Below, one piece after another: positions 7,428 through 15,400 of a DNA stretch of 21,620 nt. Position 1 is the stretch's first letter. Each line of letters begins with the position of its first letter. The DNA is from Bacteroidetes bacterium QS_8_68_15. Its GTDB lineage: Bacteria > Bacteroidota > Rhodothermia > Rhodothermales > Salinibacteraceae. Both the position numbers and the translations under genes were made by a program. The notes below the pieces were generated by a model. The model searched no databases and was not told the DNA's origin. It worked only from the letters and a program-made list of their open reading frames with translations. The DNA is taken from assembly GCA_003023245.1 (NCBI GenBank), contig PXTR01000141.1, forward strand, positions 1 through 21,620, given 5' to 3'.

Positions 7428-7847
7428 TCAGCTGTCCTCGTCGGCTTCTTTTTCATCTTCGGCGGCTTCCTCGGCGGCGGCGGCTTCCTCGGCGGCGGCC
7501 TCGTCCTCGCGCTGGAGGCGGCGGCGGTGCTGGCGCTGCATCTTCGCGTCCATGCGCAGGGTGAGGTAGCGCAGAATGTCGTCGTTGAGCTGGAGGCGTC
7601 GTTCGAGCTGGGGCACCAGTTCGCCCGGCGACTCGAAGTAGACGCGCACGTAGTAGCCGCTTCGCTTCCCGTCGATGCGGTAGGCCAGGCGCTCCGACCC
7701 CCACTGGTCGACCTCCGAGACGTTGCCGCCGTTGGAGGCGATGTAGTCGCCGATCTCGTCGATGGTCTGCTCGGTGTTCTGGTCGCTCAGGACGCCGCTG
7801 ATGGCGTAAGTCAGTTCGTATGGGTAGGAGGAGGAGGAGTTGGCCAT
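7428..7847 (-). CDS. rpsF: 30S ribosomal protein S6 with acidic tail
   Basis: A 139-residue S6. The core YELTYAISGVLSDQ, GNVSEVDQWGSERLAYRIDGKRSGYYV and ILRYLTLRMD match the family's ferredoxin-like fold and S18 partner surface. The ATG at 7847 gives the family N-terminus; an in-frame start at 7928 would add 27 unconserved residues. The last ~28 residues are an unusual Ala/Glu/Asp run (EDEAAAEEAAAAEEAAEDEK...), longer and more acidic than most S6 tails. It is the first gene of the rpsF-rpsR-rplI set. There is no ssb between S6 and S18, as usual outside Proteobacteria and Firmicutes. Confidence 0.96.
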   Translation of the reverse strand: MANSSSSYPYELTYAISGVLSDQNTEQTIDEIGDYIASNGGNVSEVDQWGSERLAYRIDGKRSGYYVRVYFESPGELVPQLERRLQLNDDILRYLTLRMDAKMQRQHRRRLQREDEAAAEEAAAAEEAAEDEKEADEDS

Positions 7848-7972
7848 GAAATGCGTATCGAAGAAAGTCCCTGTGGGATGACGGCGGAGAGTCACGCCCT
7901 CGCAAAGGGGACCGCGCGCACCAATCAACGTGTGCTCGGGCCGCCGGAGGCGAGGGCAGGGCGAGAACCTAT

Positions 7973-8021
7973 GGCTGTTATCTTCTGGCTATCAGCCGTC
8001 GGCACTCAGCGTTCAGCCTGT
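7973..8021. repeat. 7-base tandem array upstream of rpsF
   Basis: Seven in-register units include GGCTATC (7987), AGCCGTC (7994), GGCACTC (8001), AGCGTTC (8008) and AGCCTGT (8015). The units alternate between GGC- and AGC-starting words, hinting at a 14-base higher order. Confidence 0.75.
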
Positions 8022-8050
8022 TAGTCCGACGAGCCCCGCAAGGGATGACC

Positions 8051-8091
8051 TTCAGCCCCTGACCGCTGAAGACTGACCGCTGAAGGCTCCT
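8051..8091. repeat. 7-base tandem array abutting the prfA stop codon
   Basis: In-register units are TTCAGCC, CCTGACC, GCTGAAG, ACTGACC, GCTGAAG and GCTCCTT. GCTGAAG repeats exactly with a 14-base spacing (8065 and 8079). The array runs up to the prfA stop codon at 8092-8094. Confidence 0.8.
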
Positions 8092-9165
8092 TCAAATCTC
8101 CCCCAGCCGCCGGGCGTTTTCCTGCATCCGCAGCGCTTCGATGACCGCGTCGAGGTCGCCGTCGATCACATCGGAAAGCGCGTGGTTCTTGTCATCGCCA
8201 CTCAGGCGGTGGTCGGTCAGGCGGTCCTGCGGGAAGTTGTAGGTGCGGATCTTCGCCGATCGGTCGCCGCTGCCGACCTGCTCGCGGCGCTCTTCGGCAC
8301 GCTCGGCTTGCTGCTCTTCGCGCTTCTTTTCGTAGAGGCGCGAGCGCAGGACGCGCATCGCCTTCGAGCGGTTTTTGTGCTGGCTCTTCTCGTCTTGGCA
8401 GGTGACGACCACGCCCGTCGGCTCGTGGGTGATGCGAATGGCCGAGTCGGTGGTGTTGACGGACTGCCCGCCGGGGCCGCTGGCACGGTAGGTGTCCACC
8501 GTCAGCTCGTGCTGCTTGAGGTCGACGTCCACCTCTTCGGCCTCCGGCAGCACCGCAACGGTGGCGGCAGAGGTGTGGATGCGCCCGCTGCTTTCCGTTT
8601 CGGGCACGCGCTGCACGCGGTGCACGCCGCTTTCGTACTTCATCACGCCGAAGACGCCGTCCCCCTCGACCGAGAAGACGATTTCCTTGAAGCCGCCCTG
8701 CGTGCCGTGCGACAGGCTGATCGTCTCGATGCGCCAGCCGCGTCCCTCGGCGAAGCGCGAGTAGAGGCGAAACAGGTCGCCAGCGAAGAGCGCGGCCTCG
8801 TCCCCGCCGGCGCCCGCGCGAATCTCGACGATGGCGCTCTTGTCGTCCTCGGGGTCGTCGGGAACGAGCTGGAGGCGCAGCGCGCGCTCGGTCTTCGGGA
8901 GCCGGTCTTCGAGCGCCTCCAGCTCGGACTGCGCCATCTCGGCCAGCTCGCCGTCTTCGCCCTCCGCCAGCTCGCGCAGGTCTTCGCGCTCCTCGATCAT
9001 CGCCTCGTAGCGCTCGACGGCGGCGACCACGTCTTCGAGGCGGCTGTGCTCCTTGCCCAGCTCGGCCATTTGCTGCGGGTCGCCGGCCACGGCCGGGTCG
9101 GCCATTTCCTGCTGCACCTCGTCGTGGCGCGCCTTGATTTTGCGTAGAATGTCGCGGTCGATCAC
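8092..9165 (-). CDS. prfA: Peptide chain release factor 1 (RF1)
   Basis: A 357-residue class I release factor that reads UAA/UAG and triggers peptide release. The catalytic GGQ is at residues 232-234 in [19 protein letters not shown], and the C-terminal [23 protein letters not shown] is the RF1-type end. The codon-reading tripeptide position (188-190) is PET, not the PAT/PVT of well-studied RF1s. The surrounding [21 protein letters not shown] is RF1-like rather than RF2-like, and no programmed frameshift is present. The GTG at 9165 gives the normal N-terminus and length. An ATG at 9276 would add 37 unconserved residues. The gene is divergent from the ferritin-like gene. Confidence 0.95.
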   Translation of the reverse strand: MIDRDILRKIKARHDEVQQEMADPAVAGDPQQMAELGKEHSRLEDVVAAVERYEAMIEEREDLRELAEGEDGELAEMAQSELEALEDRLPKTERALRLQLVPDDPEDDKSAIVEIRAGAGGDEAALFAGDLFRLYSRFAEGRGWRIETISLSHGTQGGFKEIVFSVEGDGVFGVMKYESGVHRVQRVPETESSGRIHTSAATVAVLPEAEEVDVDLKQHELTVDTYRASGPGGQSVNTTDSAIRITHEPTGVVVTCQDEKSQHKNRSKAMRVLRSRLYEKKREEQQAERAEERREQVGSGDRSAKIRTYNFPQDRLTDHRLSGDDKNHALSDVIDGDLDAVIEALRMQENARRLGEI

Positions 9166-9471
9166 CGTCTCGGCCTGAGAGGGGGGACAAAATAGAGCGA
9201 CGCGCCCATGCTGTACCTTCACGCCCCCGCGTTGTTCGTCCGGACGCCGCGGCCGGCGGCTCGGCCGGCAGGGCATTTCAACGTAAAATCGTCAATCAAC
9301 CGCTCATTGCTCTCCAAGCGTAACGAAGAAGTGAGTGAGCAAAGAATGGGCATAGTCTGACAGCAACACTTGCCGTCGCGAAGACTACGGGGCGGACGTG
9401 AGCGAGCGAAAAGCGCATGCTTGCCACGGCTTCTCTCGATGATTTGCTTCCTCAACCCGAACGCAGTTTTT
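9166..9471. other. Divergent intergenic region between prfA and the ferritin-like gene
   Basis: This gap of about 306 bases must hold both divergent promoters. On the minus strand TATTTTG (about 9189-9195), 24 bases before the prfA GTG, is a -7-like element with a one-base shorter spacer than TAnnTTTG. GC-rich inverted copies of GCCGGC lie at 9252-9257 and 9264-9269 without a T-run. Between about 9275 and 9365 the sequence is clearly AT-richer than its surroundings. No heptamer array, tRNA or convincing ORF was seen. Confidence 0.35.
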
Positions 9472-10284
9472 ATGGCTGACTCTCCGAGCGAAACGGCCTC
9501 GACCGAAACGGCCTTCCCCCTTCAGCCCACAGCTCGCAACAGTCGGCGGGGATTCTTGCGCACCCTCGGCGGCACCGCCCTCGCCGGCGGCGCCTTCGCG
9601 ACGGTCAGCGGGTGCGACACCGACAACGATGACGACGGTAACGACACCACGAGCGTCACCCTCGACTTCAACAACGCGGTGGACGTTCTGAATTACGCCT
9701 TCGTCCTCGAACAGCTCGAAGCCGCCTTCTACGCTCGCGCCGTCCAGGCGATGGACGAAGATGGTCTGGACCTCGGCAGCGAGCCGGCGAACGACTACTT
9801 CCGCGACCTGGCCGCCCACGAAGACATCCACCAGCAGCTGTTCGCCACCGCCATTGGCGCCCAGGACGGCCGGCTGATCGGCATAAGCAACTTCCTGACG
9901 CTCGAAGAGGATTTCGACTTCGAAAACCCCGACGCCGTGCTCGAAATGGCCCAGACGCTCGAAGACACGGGCGTCTCCGCCTACAACGGCGCCGGCGTCT
10001 ACCTCGCCGGCAGCGACGCGTTCCTGACGCTGGCCGGCAAGATCGTCTCGGTCGAGGGGCGTCACGCTTCCGCCATCCGCGCCCTCACCGGCGGCCCGAC
10101 CCACTTCGCCGATCTCGACTCCAACTTCCTGACGGACCTGAACGCCAACCCCGACTTCGCGCTCGGCGTCGCACAGTCGCCCAGCGATGTGCTCGGCGCC
10201 GTCGCCGGCACGGGACTGCTCTCCGAGGACCTCCAGATCAATACGACGAACGACGAGATGGACGTTCCCAATACCAGTTCCTGA
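9472..10284 (+). CDS. Tat-exported ferritin-like lipoprotein
   Basis: A 270-residue protein of the ferritin-like (Ferritin_2, PF13668-type) superfamily. The N-terminus carries a twin-arginine motif SRRGFLR (Arg25-Arg26), a short hydrophobic stretch and a lipobox VSGC (Cys48), so it is probably exported folded by Tat and lipid-anchored. An Asp/Asn-rich linker follows. The four-helix core shows the expected metal-ligand pattern: LEQLEAAFY (Glu80, Glu83), AAHEDIHQQLF (His116-Glu117-x-x-His120), TLEDTGVSAY (Glu164) and VSVEGRHA (Glu195, His198). A diiron or related centre is likely but the function is not known; relatives are called desiccation-associated or simply ferritin-like. The ATG at 9472 is preferred because it directly precedes the Tat signal. 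It is followed 95 bases later by a paralog. Confidence 0.88.
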   Translation: MADSPSETASTETAFPLQPTARNSRRGFLRTLGGTALAGGAFATVSGCDTDNDDDGNDTTSVTLDFNNAVDVLNYAFVLEQLEAAFYARAVQAMDEDGLDLGSEPANDYFRDLAAHEDIHQQLFATAIGAQDGRLIGISNFLTLEEDFDFENPDAVLEMAQTLEDTGVSAYNGAGVYLAGSDAFLTLAGKIVSVEGRHASAIRALTGGPTHFADLDSNFLTDLNANPDFALGVAQSPSDVLGAVAGTGLLSEDLQINTTNDEMDVPNTSS

Positions 10285-10379
10285 CGGTCCGCTCTCTTTC
10301 CGGCGGCGGAACCGACGAATATGCCACGCCGCCGCCCTCCCGCCTTTCCTTTCTCTTCTCTACAACCGCCGTTTCTTCT

Positions 10380-11309
10380 ATGAACGCTTCCACGCACGAC
10401 CGGCCGTCCTCCTCCTCGGCCGCCGACGCTGCACCCGACGCTGCCCCCGACGCCGACGCCGCGCTCGAGGGCCGCGAGGGAAGCGCGCCGAACATGCGCC
10501 GCCAGACGTTGCGCCGGCTCGGCAAAATGGGCCTGGGCGCCGCCGCGCTTTCCTTTGCCACCTTCGGTCCCGGCGTGCGCAAGGCCGTTGCGCAAGACGG
10601 CGACCCGGTCAGCATCCTCAACTTCGCGCTCACGCTCGAATATCTCGAGTCGGTCTATTACCAGACCGCCGTCGACACCGACGGCCTTCTCCCCGACGGG
10701 CAGGCCCGTGACGTGTACGAACTGATCGCCACGCACGAAGAGAAGCACGTCGGCGTGCTCCGGGCGGCTATCAGCGCAGCGGGGGGAACGCCCGTCGGCC
10801 CCTTCGACGAGAGTAACTTCGACTTCACCGCCGGCGGCACCTTCCCGAATCCGTTCGACAACTACACGGTGTTTCTGGCGCTCTCGCAGGCGTTCGAGGA
10901 CACCGGCGTGCGCGCCTACAAAGGGCAGGCCGCCAACATTCCCGGCGATCTCGACATCGACGTGCCGGACGTAGGCACCTTCAACGCGCTGACGACCGCG
11001 CTCCAGATCCACTCCGTGGAGGCGCGCCACGCTGCCGAAGCGCGCCGCCTCCGCGCCGCGCGAGGAGACGCCAACGTGCAGCCGTGGATTCTGCTCGACA
11101 ATCCCGGCCTCGGCCAGTCCAACGACGCCGTCCAGCCGGTGTACGCCGGCGAAGACCAGGTCACGCAGGCCGGCGTCAATCTCGCCGACCAGCTCAACTA
11201 CGACGAGGGCCCCATCAGCGAAGCCTTCGACGAGCCACTCTCGATGGATGACGTGAACGCCATCGCCGGTCTGTTCATCACCGACGACGATGACGACAGC
11301 GACAACTGA
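10380..11309 (+). CDS. Second exported ferritin-like protein (paralog)
   Basis: A 309-residue ferritin-like (PF13668-type) protein with the same ligand order as its upstream neighbour: LEYLESVYY, ATHEEKHVGVL, AFEDTGVRAYKG and HSVEARHAAEA. The N-terminal ~38 residues are a low-complexity Ala/Asp/Pro region, followed by MRRQTLRRLGKMGLGAAALSFA, a Tat-like signal with RR at 40-41 and an AVA-Q cleavage site near residue 71. It lacks the lipobox Cys, so it is probably released to the periplasm rather than anchored. Met39 is an alternative start that would leave the Tat signal at the N-terminus. The C-terminus is a poly-Asp run. It is probably co-transcribed with the first ferritin-like gene and ends at a strong terminator. 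Confidence 0.87.
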   Translation: MNASTHDRPSSSSAADAAPDAAPDADAALEGREGSAPNMRRQTLRRLGKMGLGAAALSFATFGPGVRKAVAQDGDPVSILNFALTLEYLESVYYQTAVDTDGLLPDGQARDVYELIATHEEKHVGVLRAAISAAGGTPVGPFDESNFDFTAGGTFPNPFDNYTVFLALSQAFEDTGVRAYKGQAANIPGDLDIDVPDVGTFNALTTALQIHSVEARHAAEARRLRAARGDANVQPWILLDNPGLGQSNDAVQPVYAGEDQVTQAGVNLADQLNYDEGPISEAFDEPLSMDDVNAIAGLFITDDDDDSDN

Positions 11310-11368
11310 CGAGCGCGGCGCTTCGGGATCTCTGCGGCCCGGCGGCGTCTCGTTTCCAGTGGCCTCGC

Positions 11369-11410
11369 GAGGCCGGTTCCCGCTCCACGGCGGGGGCCGG
11401 CCTCTTTTTT
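11369..11410 (+). terminator. Rho-independent terminator after the ferritin-like pair
   Basis: Arms GAGGCCGG (11369-11376) and CCGGCCTC (11397-11404) pair perfectly, an inner CCCGC/GCGGG pairing extends the stem, and six T follow at 11405-11410. Confidence 0.92.
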
Positions 11411-11650
11411 GTGGCGCTTCCCTTTGCCGGCGGCATCTGCTGTCCATGATCGGCACCGTGCCCCGTCGGGACGTACGATATGGTGTACACTCGGCGTGAT
11501 GGGGCACCCTCAGCGCGTAAAAAGCCCCGGCGAGCCCGGCACGTCGCCCCGCGCGCCTCCGGTGCGACGAAAGCGGTTTGCTTTTTGCGGGTTCACCGTT
11601 CAGTTTTTCCGGTGCACAAAGTTTCGTGCGGGCCCCCGCACCTGCCTTCC
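11411..11650. other. Intergenic gap upstream of the DUF4783 gene
   Basis: These 240 bases, with the terminator before them, make a gene-free stretch of about 340 bases. Apart from a GTGTACAC palindrome at 11483-11490, no heptamer array, consensus -7 element or RNA gene was recognised. The open frame continuing upstream from the DUF4783 start through this region looks non-coding. Confidence 0.35.
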
Positions 11651-12118
11651 ATGAGAGTTCGCTCTTTACTCGAAAGAGGTTTTTCGACGGACGGATACGA
11701 ACAACTGCTGGCGCTGCTGCTTTTCGCAGCGTTGCTTGCGGCGGGGTCGGACGCGACTACCGCTCGCGCGCAGGACGAAGGAGAGGGGTCGTCCTCGCGC
11801 GGCACCTTGCGCGAGGCCTTCTCGGCCGGGGACGCGCGCGCGGTGCTCCAGGGCGCCGCCGGGCGCGTCGAGGTCGGCGTGCTGGGCAACAGCTCGCAGT
11901 ACAGCCGCTCGCAGGCCGTCTACGTACTCGGCCAGTTTTTCGACGACCACCCGCCGCGCCGCTTCGCGTGGAAAGACACCTCCACGAGCAGCGGCAGCCG
12001 TTTTCTGACCGGGCGCTACTGGCACGAGGCCTCCGAACACCCGCTGCCGGTCTACCTGCGCCTTGCTCGGAAAAACGGCTCCTGGACGCTTCAGGAAGTG
12101 CGCATCGAGCGGCCTTAA
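11651..12118 (+). CDS. Secreted DUF4783-family protein
   Basis: A 155-residue protein. Residues 1-45 contain a long N-region and a hydrophobic stretch (LLALLLFAALLAAG) ending at TARA-Q, a plausible signal peptide. The mature part matches the pattern of DUF4783, a small Bacteroidota family with an NTF2-like fold: REAFSAGDARAVLQG, VEVGVLGNSSQYSRSQAVYVLGQFFDDHPP, then SGSRFLTGRYW and the terminal strand SWTLQEVRIE. Members are exported and of unknown function. The ATG at 11651 is chosen because the signal peptide begins there. The TAA stop lies inside the 11-bp inverted-repeat arm at 12114-12124, so the end of the gene and the structured segment downstream overlap. Confidence 0.82.
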   Translation: MRVRSLLERGFSTDGYEQLLALLLFAALLAAGSDATTARAQDEGEGSSSRGTLREAFSAGDARAVLQGAAGRVEVGVLGNSSQYSRSQAVYVLGQFFDDHPPRRFAWKDTSTSSGSRFLTGRYWHEASEHPLPVYLRLARKNGSWTLQEVRIERP

Positions 12119-12254
12119 TGCAGCCTCAAATCAAAGATTTGAGCTTCGACAGTGGACGAAAGACGGTAGACGGCCGTCTCTTGGTTCGCCATGCCGCTTT
12201 CTGTGATTGACGGTCGGTGCCGACTCCCGACGTTTGCCTTGGAGCTGCATTAAG
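12114..12254. repeat. 141-base segment bounded by an 11-bp perfect inverted repeat (candidate structured RNA or MITE-like remnant)
   Basis: CTTAATGCAGC (12114-12124) and GCTGCATTAAG (12244-12254) are perfect inverted copies. Directly inside the left arm is CTCAAATC-aaa-GATTTGAG (12125-12143), an 8-bp hairpin with a 3-base loop. By eye two more helices fit: 12158-12166 with 12194-12201 (one bulged A), and 12210-12217 with 12227-12233 (one bulged G). AGACGGCCGTCT (12168-12179) is a perfect palindrome in the loop of the former. Together they form a junction closed by the 11-bp stem. No T-run follows, so it is not a simple terminator. Confidence 0.45.
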
Positions 12255-12256
12255 TA

Positions 12257-12282
12257 GGCCAGCGAAACTACGTTTGCTGGCC
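12257..12282. repeat. Hairpin in the gap before the histidine kinase
   Basis: GGCCAGC-g-AAAC, loop TAC, then GTTT-GCTGGCC: an 11-bp stem with one bulged G. It begins two bases after the 12114-12254 segment and has no T-run. Confidence 0.55.
12269..12276 (+). promoter_or_regulatory. Possible -7 promoter element upstream of the histidine kinase
   Basis: TACGTTTG matches TAnnTTTG exactly and lies in the loop and right arm of the hairpin at 12257-12282. Use of it would give a leader of roughly 135 bases before the GTG at 12419. No convincing -33 TTTG at the right spacing is visible. Confidence 0.3.
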
Positions 12283-12418
12283 GACGGCGGACGTGGGCTT
12301 TCGGACCGCGAACATTGTCTATCGTCCTGTGAAGGCACAAGCGTCGGCGCGGACTCGTTGGAGCCTGTGTGGTTTCCGTCGCGCGCTTTTTCCTTGATGC
12401 CGCCCGCGCCCGCCGTTC

Positions 12419-15400
12419 GTGGACCGTCTGCGCTTTTTCCGTCACGGCTCCCCGCGGTCCCGCTGGGCTGCCGGGGCCGCGGTCCTGCTGGTGCTTCTGC
12501 TGGCGGGCACGTGGGGCCTGCGCGCCTGGCGGGGCGCCGCCGCCCAGCGACACGCTGATGAGCGGCAAGCGCAGATCACGAAGGAAGCGCTTTCCCATGC
12601 CCAAGCGGACTTTGCAGAGCTTCAACGGGAACTGGCCGACCGGGCGCAGGCGGTCGCCGAGGCCGCAGTCGTGGAGCGCACCTTACGGCGGCACCAGCGG
12701 GACGACGACGCGAACATCCGCCCGCTGGTGCGCTTCACCGGCGAGCTCGAGTGGGCCACCGGGCGCTGGGCCGTCGAGGTCTACGACCCGCTGCCGCGCG
12801 TGGTGGCGTGGCGCGGGTTCAGCGTCTCTCTCGGCGACGCGCCCGACGCCGTGCGCTTCCTGGAGGCCCCACAGACGGGCGTGGCCGGCGAGACGGGCGC
12901 GCGGCGTGCGCTGGTGGCGTGGCACCCCGTACGCACCGAGGGCGGGCGCGTCGTCGGCGGCGTGCGCGTCTCGAAAATCGTGCGCTTTCGCCCGCCCGTC
13001 CAGAACGAGTATCTGCAAAGCTACAGCCTGGCCGACCAGTGGTCGCAAGCAACCGGGCACGCGCTAACCGTTCACTACGGTGCGTCCTCACCGGAGAATT
13101 TGCCTTCGGCCGCCCGGACGCGTGCCCTGAAGAGCCTGCGCGGGCAAACGATGGGCTTCGTCACGCTGGAACCGCCCGCGCCCGCTCAGATCGTGCAGGC
13201 CGTGCAGGCGCGCTACGGCGACTGGATGGCGCTGTGGGCGACCCTGCTGCTGGCCCTCGGCGCCGCGGGCGCGTGGATGGGATTTGGAAACGCCCTGCGC
13301 CGCGCCGGCGACACGCCCACGCCGCGCCGCCTGCTGCGGCTGACTGGGCACCTCGCGGCGGCGGGCGCGGGATGGTGGGGCCTGCGCTACGCCCTGCTGG
13401 CGCTCGACGTGCCGGCGCGCTGGGTCGGAGAGTGGCCCGCGCTCGCATCGCTCTTTGCTCCCGCGCAGCTCGCCTCCACCATCGGCGCCGGGGCGCTGCG
13501 CTCCACCGGCGACCTCCTGATCACCGGCGTGTTCGCGTTCGGCTTCGCCGTCGCGCTGCTGCGCTGGGGCGGGCGCTTCTGGAGCCGTTACCGCTCCACC
13601 GCGGCGTTGCGCGAGGCCCTGCGCGACGCGGGCGTCGTCCGCCGCGCTCCGGCGCGCGCCCTGGCGGCGCTGGCGGCCACCGCGACGGCCGTCACCGCCC
13701 TGGCCGCCGGCCTGACGCTGCTCACACGCCGCGCCGTGCTCGACAGCACGTTCGACTTTTTCGCACGCACCGGCCTGCTACCGAGCCCGCTGCTGCTGGT
13801 GGTGTTCTGCGCACTCTTGCTGCTGGCCGGGGCGGCGCTGATCGCCTCTGCCGGACTGGTGGCCGCCGGGCGGTGGAGCGCTGCGTGCTGGATGCCCCGC
13901 CCCGGCGACTTTTCTTCCAATGAGCAACAGCAGGAGACACGCTCTCGCTGGAAGCGGTGGGGCTGGAGTGCGGCGACCGGCCTCGCGTTGGCAGCCCCGT
14001 TCGTCGCATGGGGCCTGTTCGGAAGCGCCGGGGGCGCGTTTGCCACCTGGGGCTTGCCGCTGCTGCTGGGCGGGGCGAGCGCGGCGCTTTTGCGGCGGGG
14101 TCTGCTCCGGCGCCGCGAGCGCTTCACCCTGCTCACGCTGCGGTGGCTGCTGCCGGTGGGCCTGGTGCTGGCGGTCGTGCTCTACCCGGTGCTCTACGGC
14201 GGCATGCACACGCATCGGAAGACGCGCCTGCGCACCGCCGCCGACGCCTTTTCCGAGGGCGGCGACCCGCGCGTGCTTTTCTCGCTCGAACAGGTGCTCC
14301 AGGAAGCGCGCAGCACGCCGGCGCTGCGCCGCCTGGTCGGCCGCGCGGCAGGCACCGCTCCGGCCCGCGGAACGCCCCCGCCGCAGACCGATCCCGCACT
14401 CGACTCGTTGGGCCGGTCGCTCCTGCGCGGATCGCTGCTCGCCTCGCTGAGCACCTACGACGTCAACCTCGCGCTCTTCGACAGCACCGGCGTGCCGGTC
14501 GGCCAGTACGCCGCCGGGCCTGCGCCCCCGCGTCCCTCCAGCCAGGGCGCCGAGCTGGGCCTCCTGCGCGCCATGTACCGCGACCAGCAGGAACGCGGCC
14601 CCTTCGTGACGCAGATGACGGGCTGGCCTACGCCCGAACGCTTCCAGTACGCCGGCCTGCTGCCGATGCGCCGCCCGCCCGCCGCTTCTGCCAACAAGGC
14701 CGCGGCTGCCGACAGCGCCTCGTCCGCCGCCCCGGCTTCCACCGATCCCGCCGGCTGGCTCGTCGTGCGCGCCGTGCCGCAGGCCTTCCGCGCCGACGCC
14801 GGCACGCCGTTTCCGCGCGCCCTCCTGCCCGACGCCTACTATGCCGACCTCTACGCCGAGGTCGCGCTGGCGGAGTTCCAGAACGGCACGCTCGTGCGCA
14901 ACCTCGGGCACGACTTCGGGCGCGTGCGCCTGCCCGGGGGCGTGCAGGCGGCCCTCCGCACCGACTCGACCCTCTGGCGCATCGAAGAGAACGAGGGCCG
15001 CACCTCGCTCACCTTCTACCGGATGCAGCCTACCCCTACCGACGTGCGCAGCGACTTCGGAGGGCGCCATTCAGTCACGGCCGTGCGCGTGCCGGCCATC
15101 ACGACCTTCGACCACCTCTACTACGCGCTGCGCCTCGTCATCGCCGGCTTTCTGGTGGCGGTGCCGCTCTACCTGATCGGACTGGCGTTGCGGCGGCGCG
15201 CGGGGCTGCTGCCGGCTCCGCGCGTGCGCTTCCGCGACAAGGTACTCAACGCGCTGCTGGGCGTGGGCGCCGTCGCCGTCGTGGTCGTCGGGCTGGTGGG
15301 GATGCGCGTGCTCACCGCCGAGAACGAACGCGCCACGCAACGGTGGCTGCGCCAGCGCCTCGAACAGGTCGAGCAAACCCTCGCAATGGAAGCCGACGAC

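Noticed and set aside
7848..7972. Possible RNA gene or leader upstream of rpsF
   Set aside because: No tRNA cloverleaf, S6:S18-binding leader hairpin or terminator could be recognised by eye.
9252..9269. GC-rich inverted copies of GCCGGC as a terminator
   Set aside because: The stem is short and self-palindromic and has no T-run on either strand; it lies between divergent genes.
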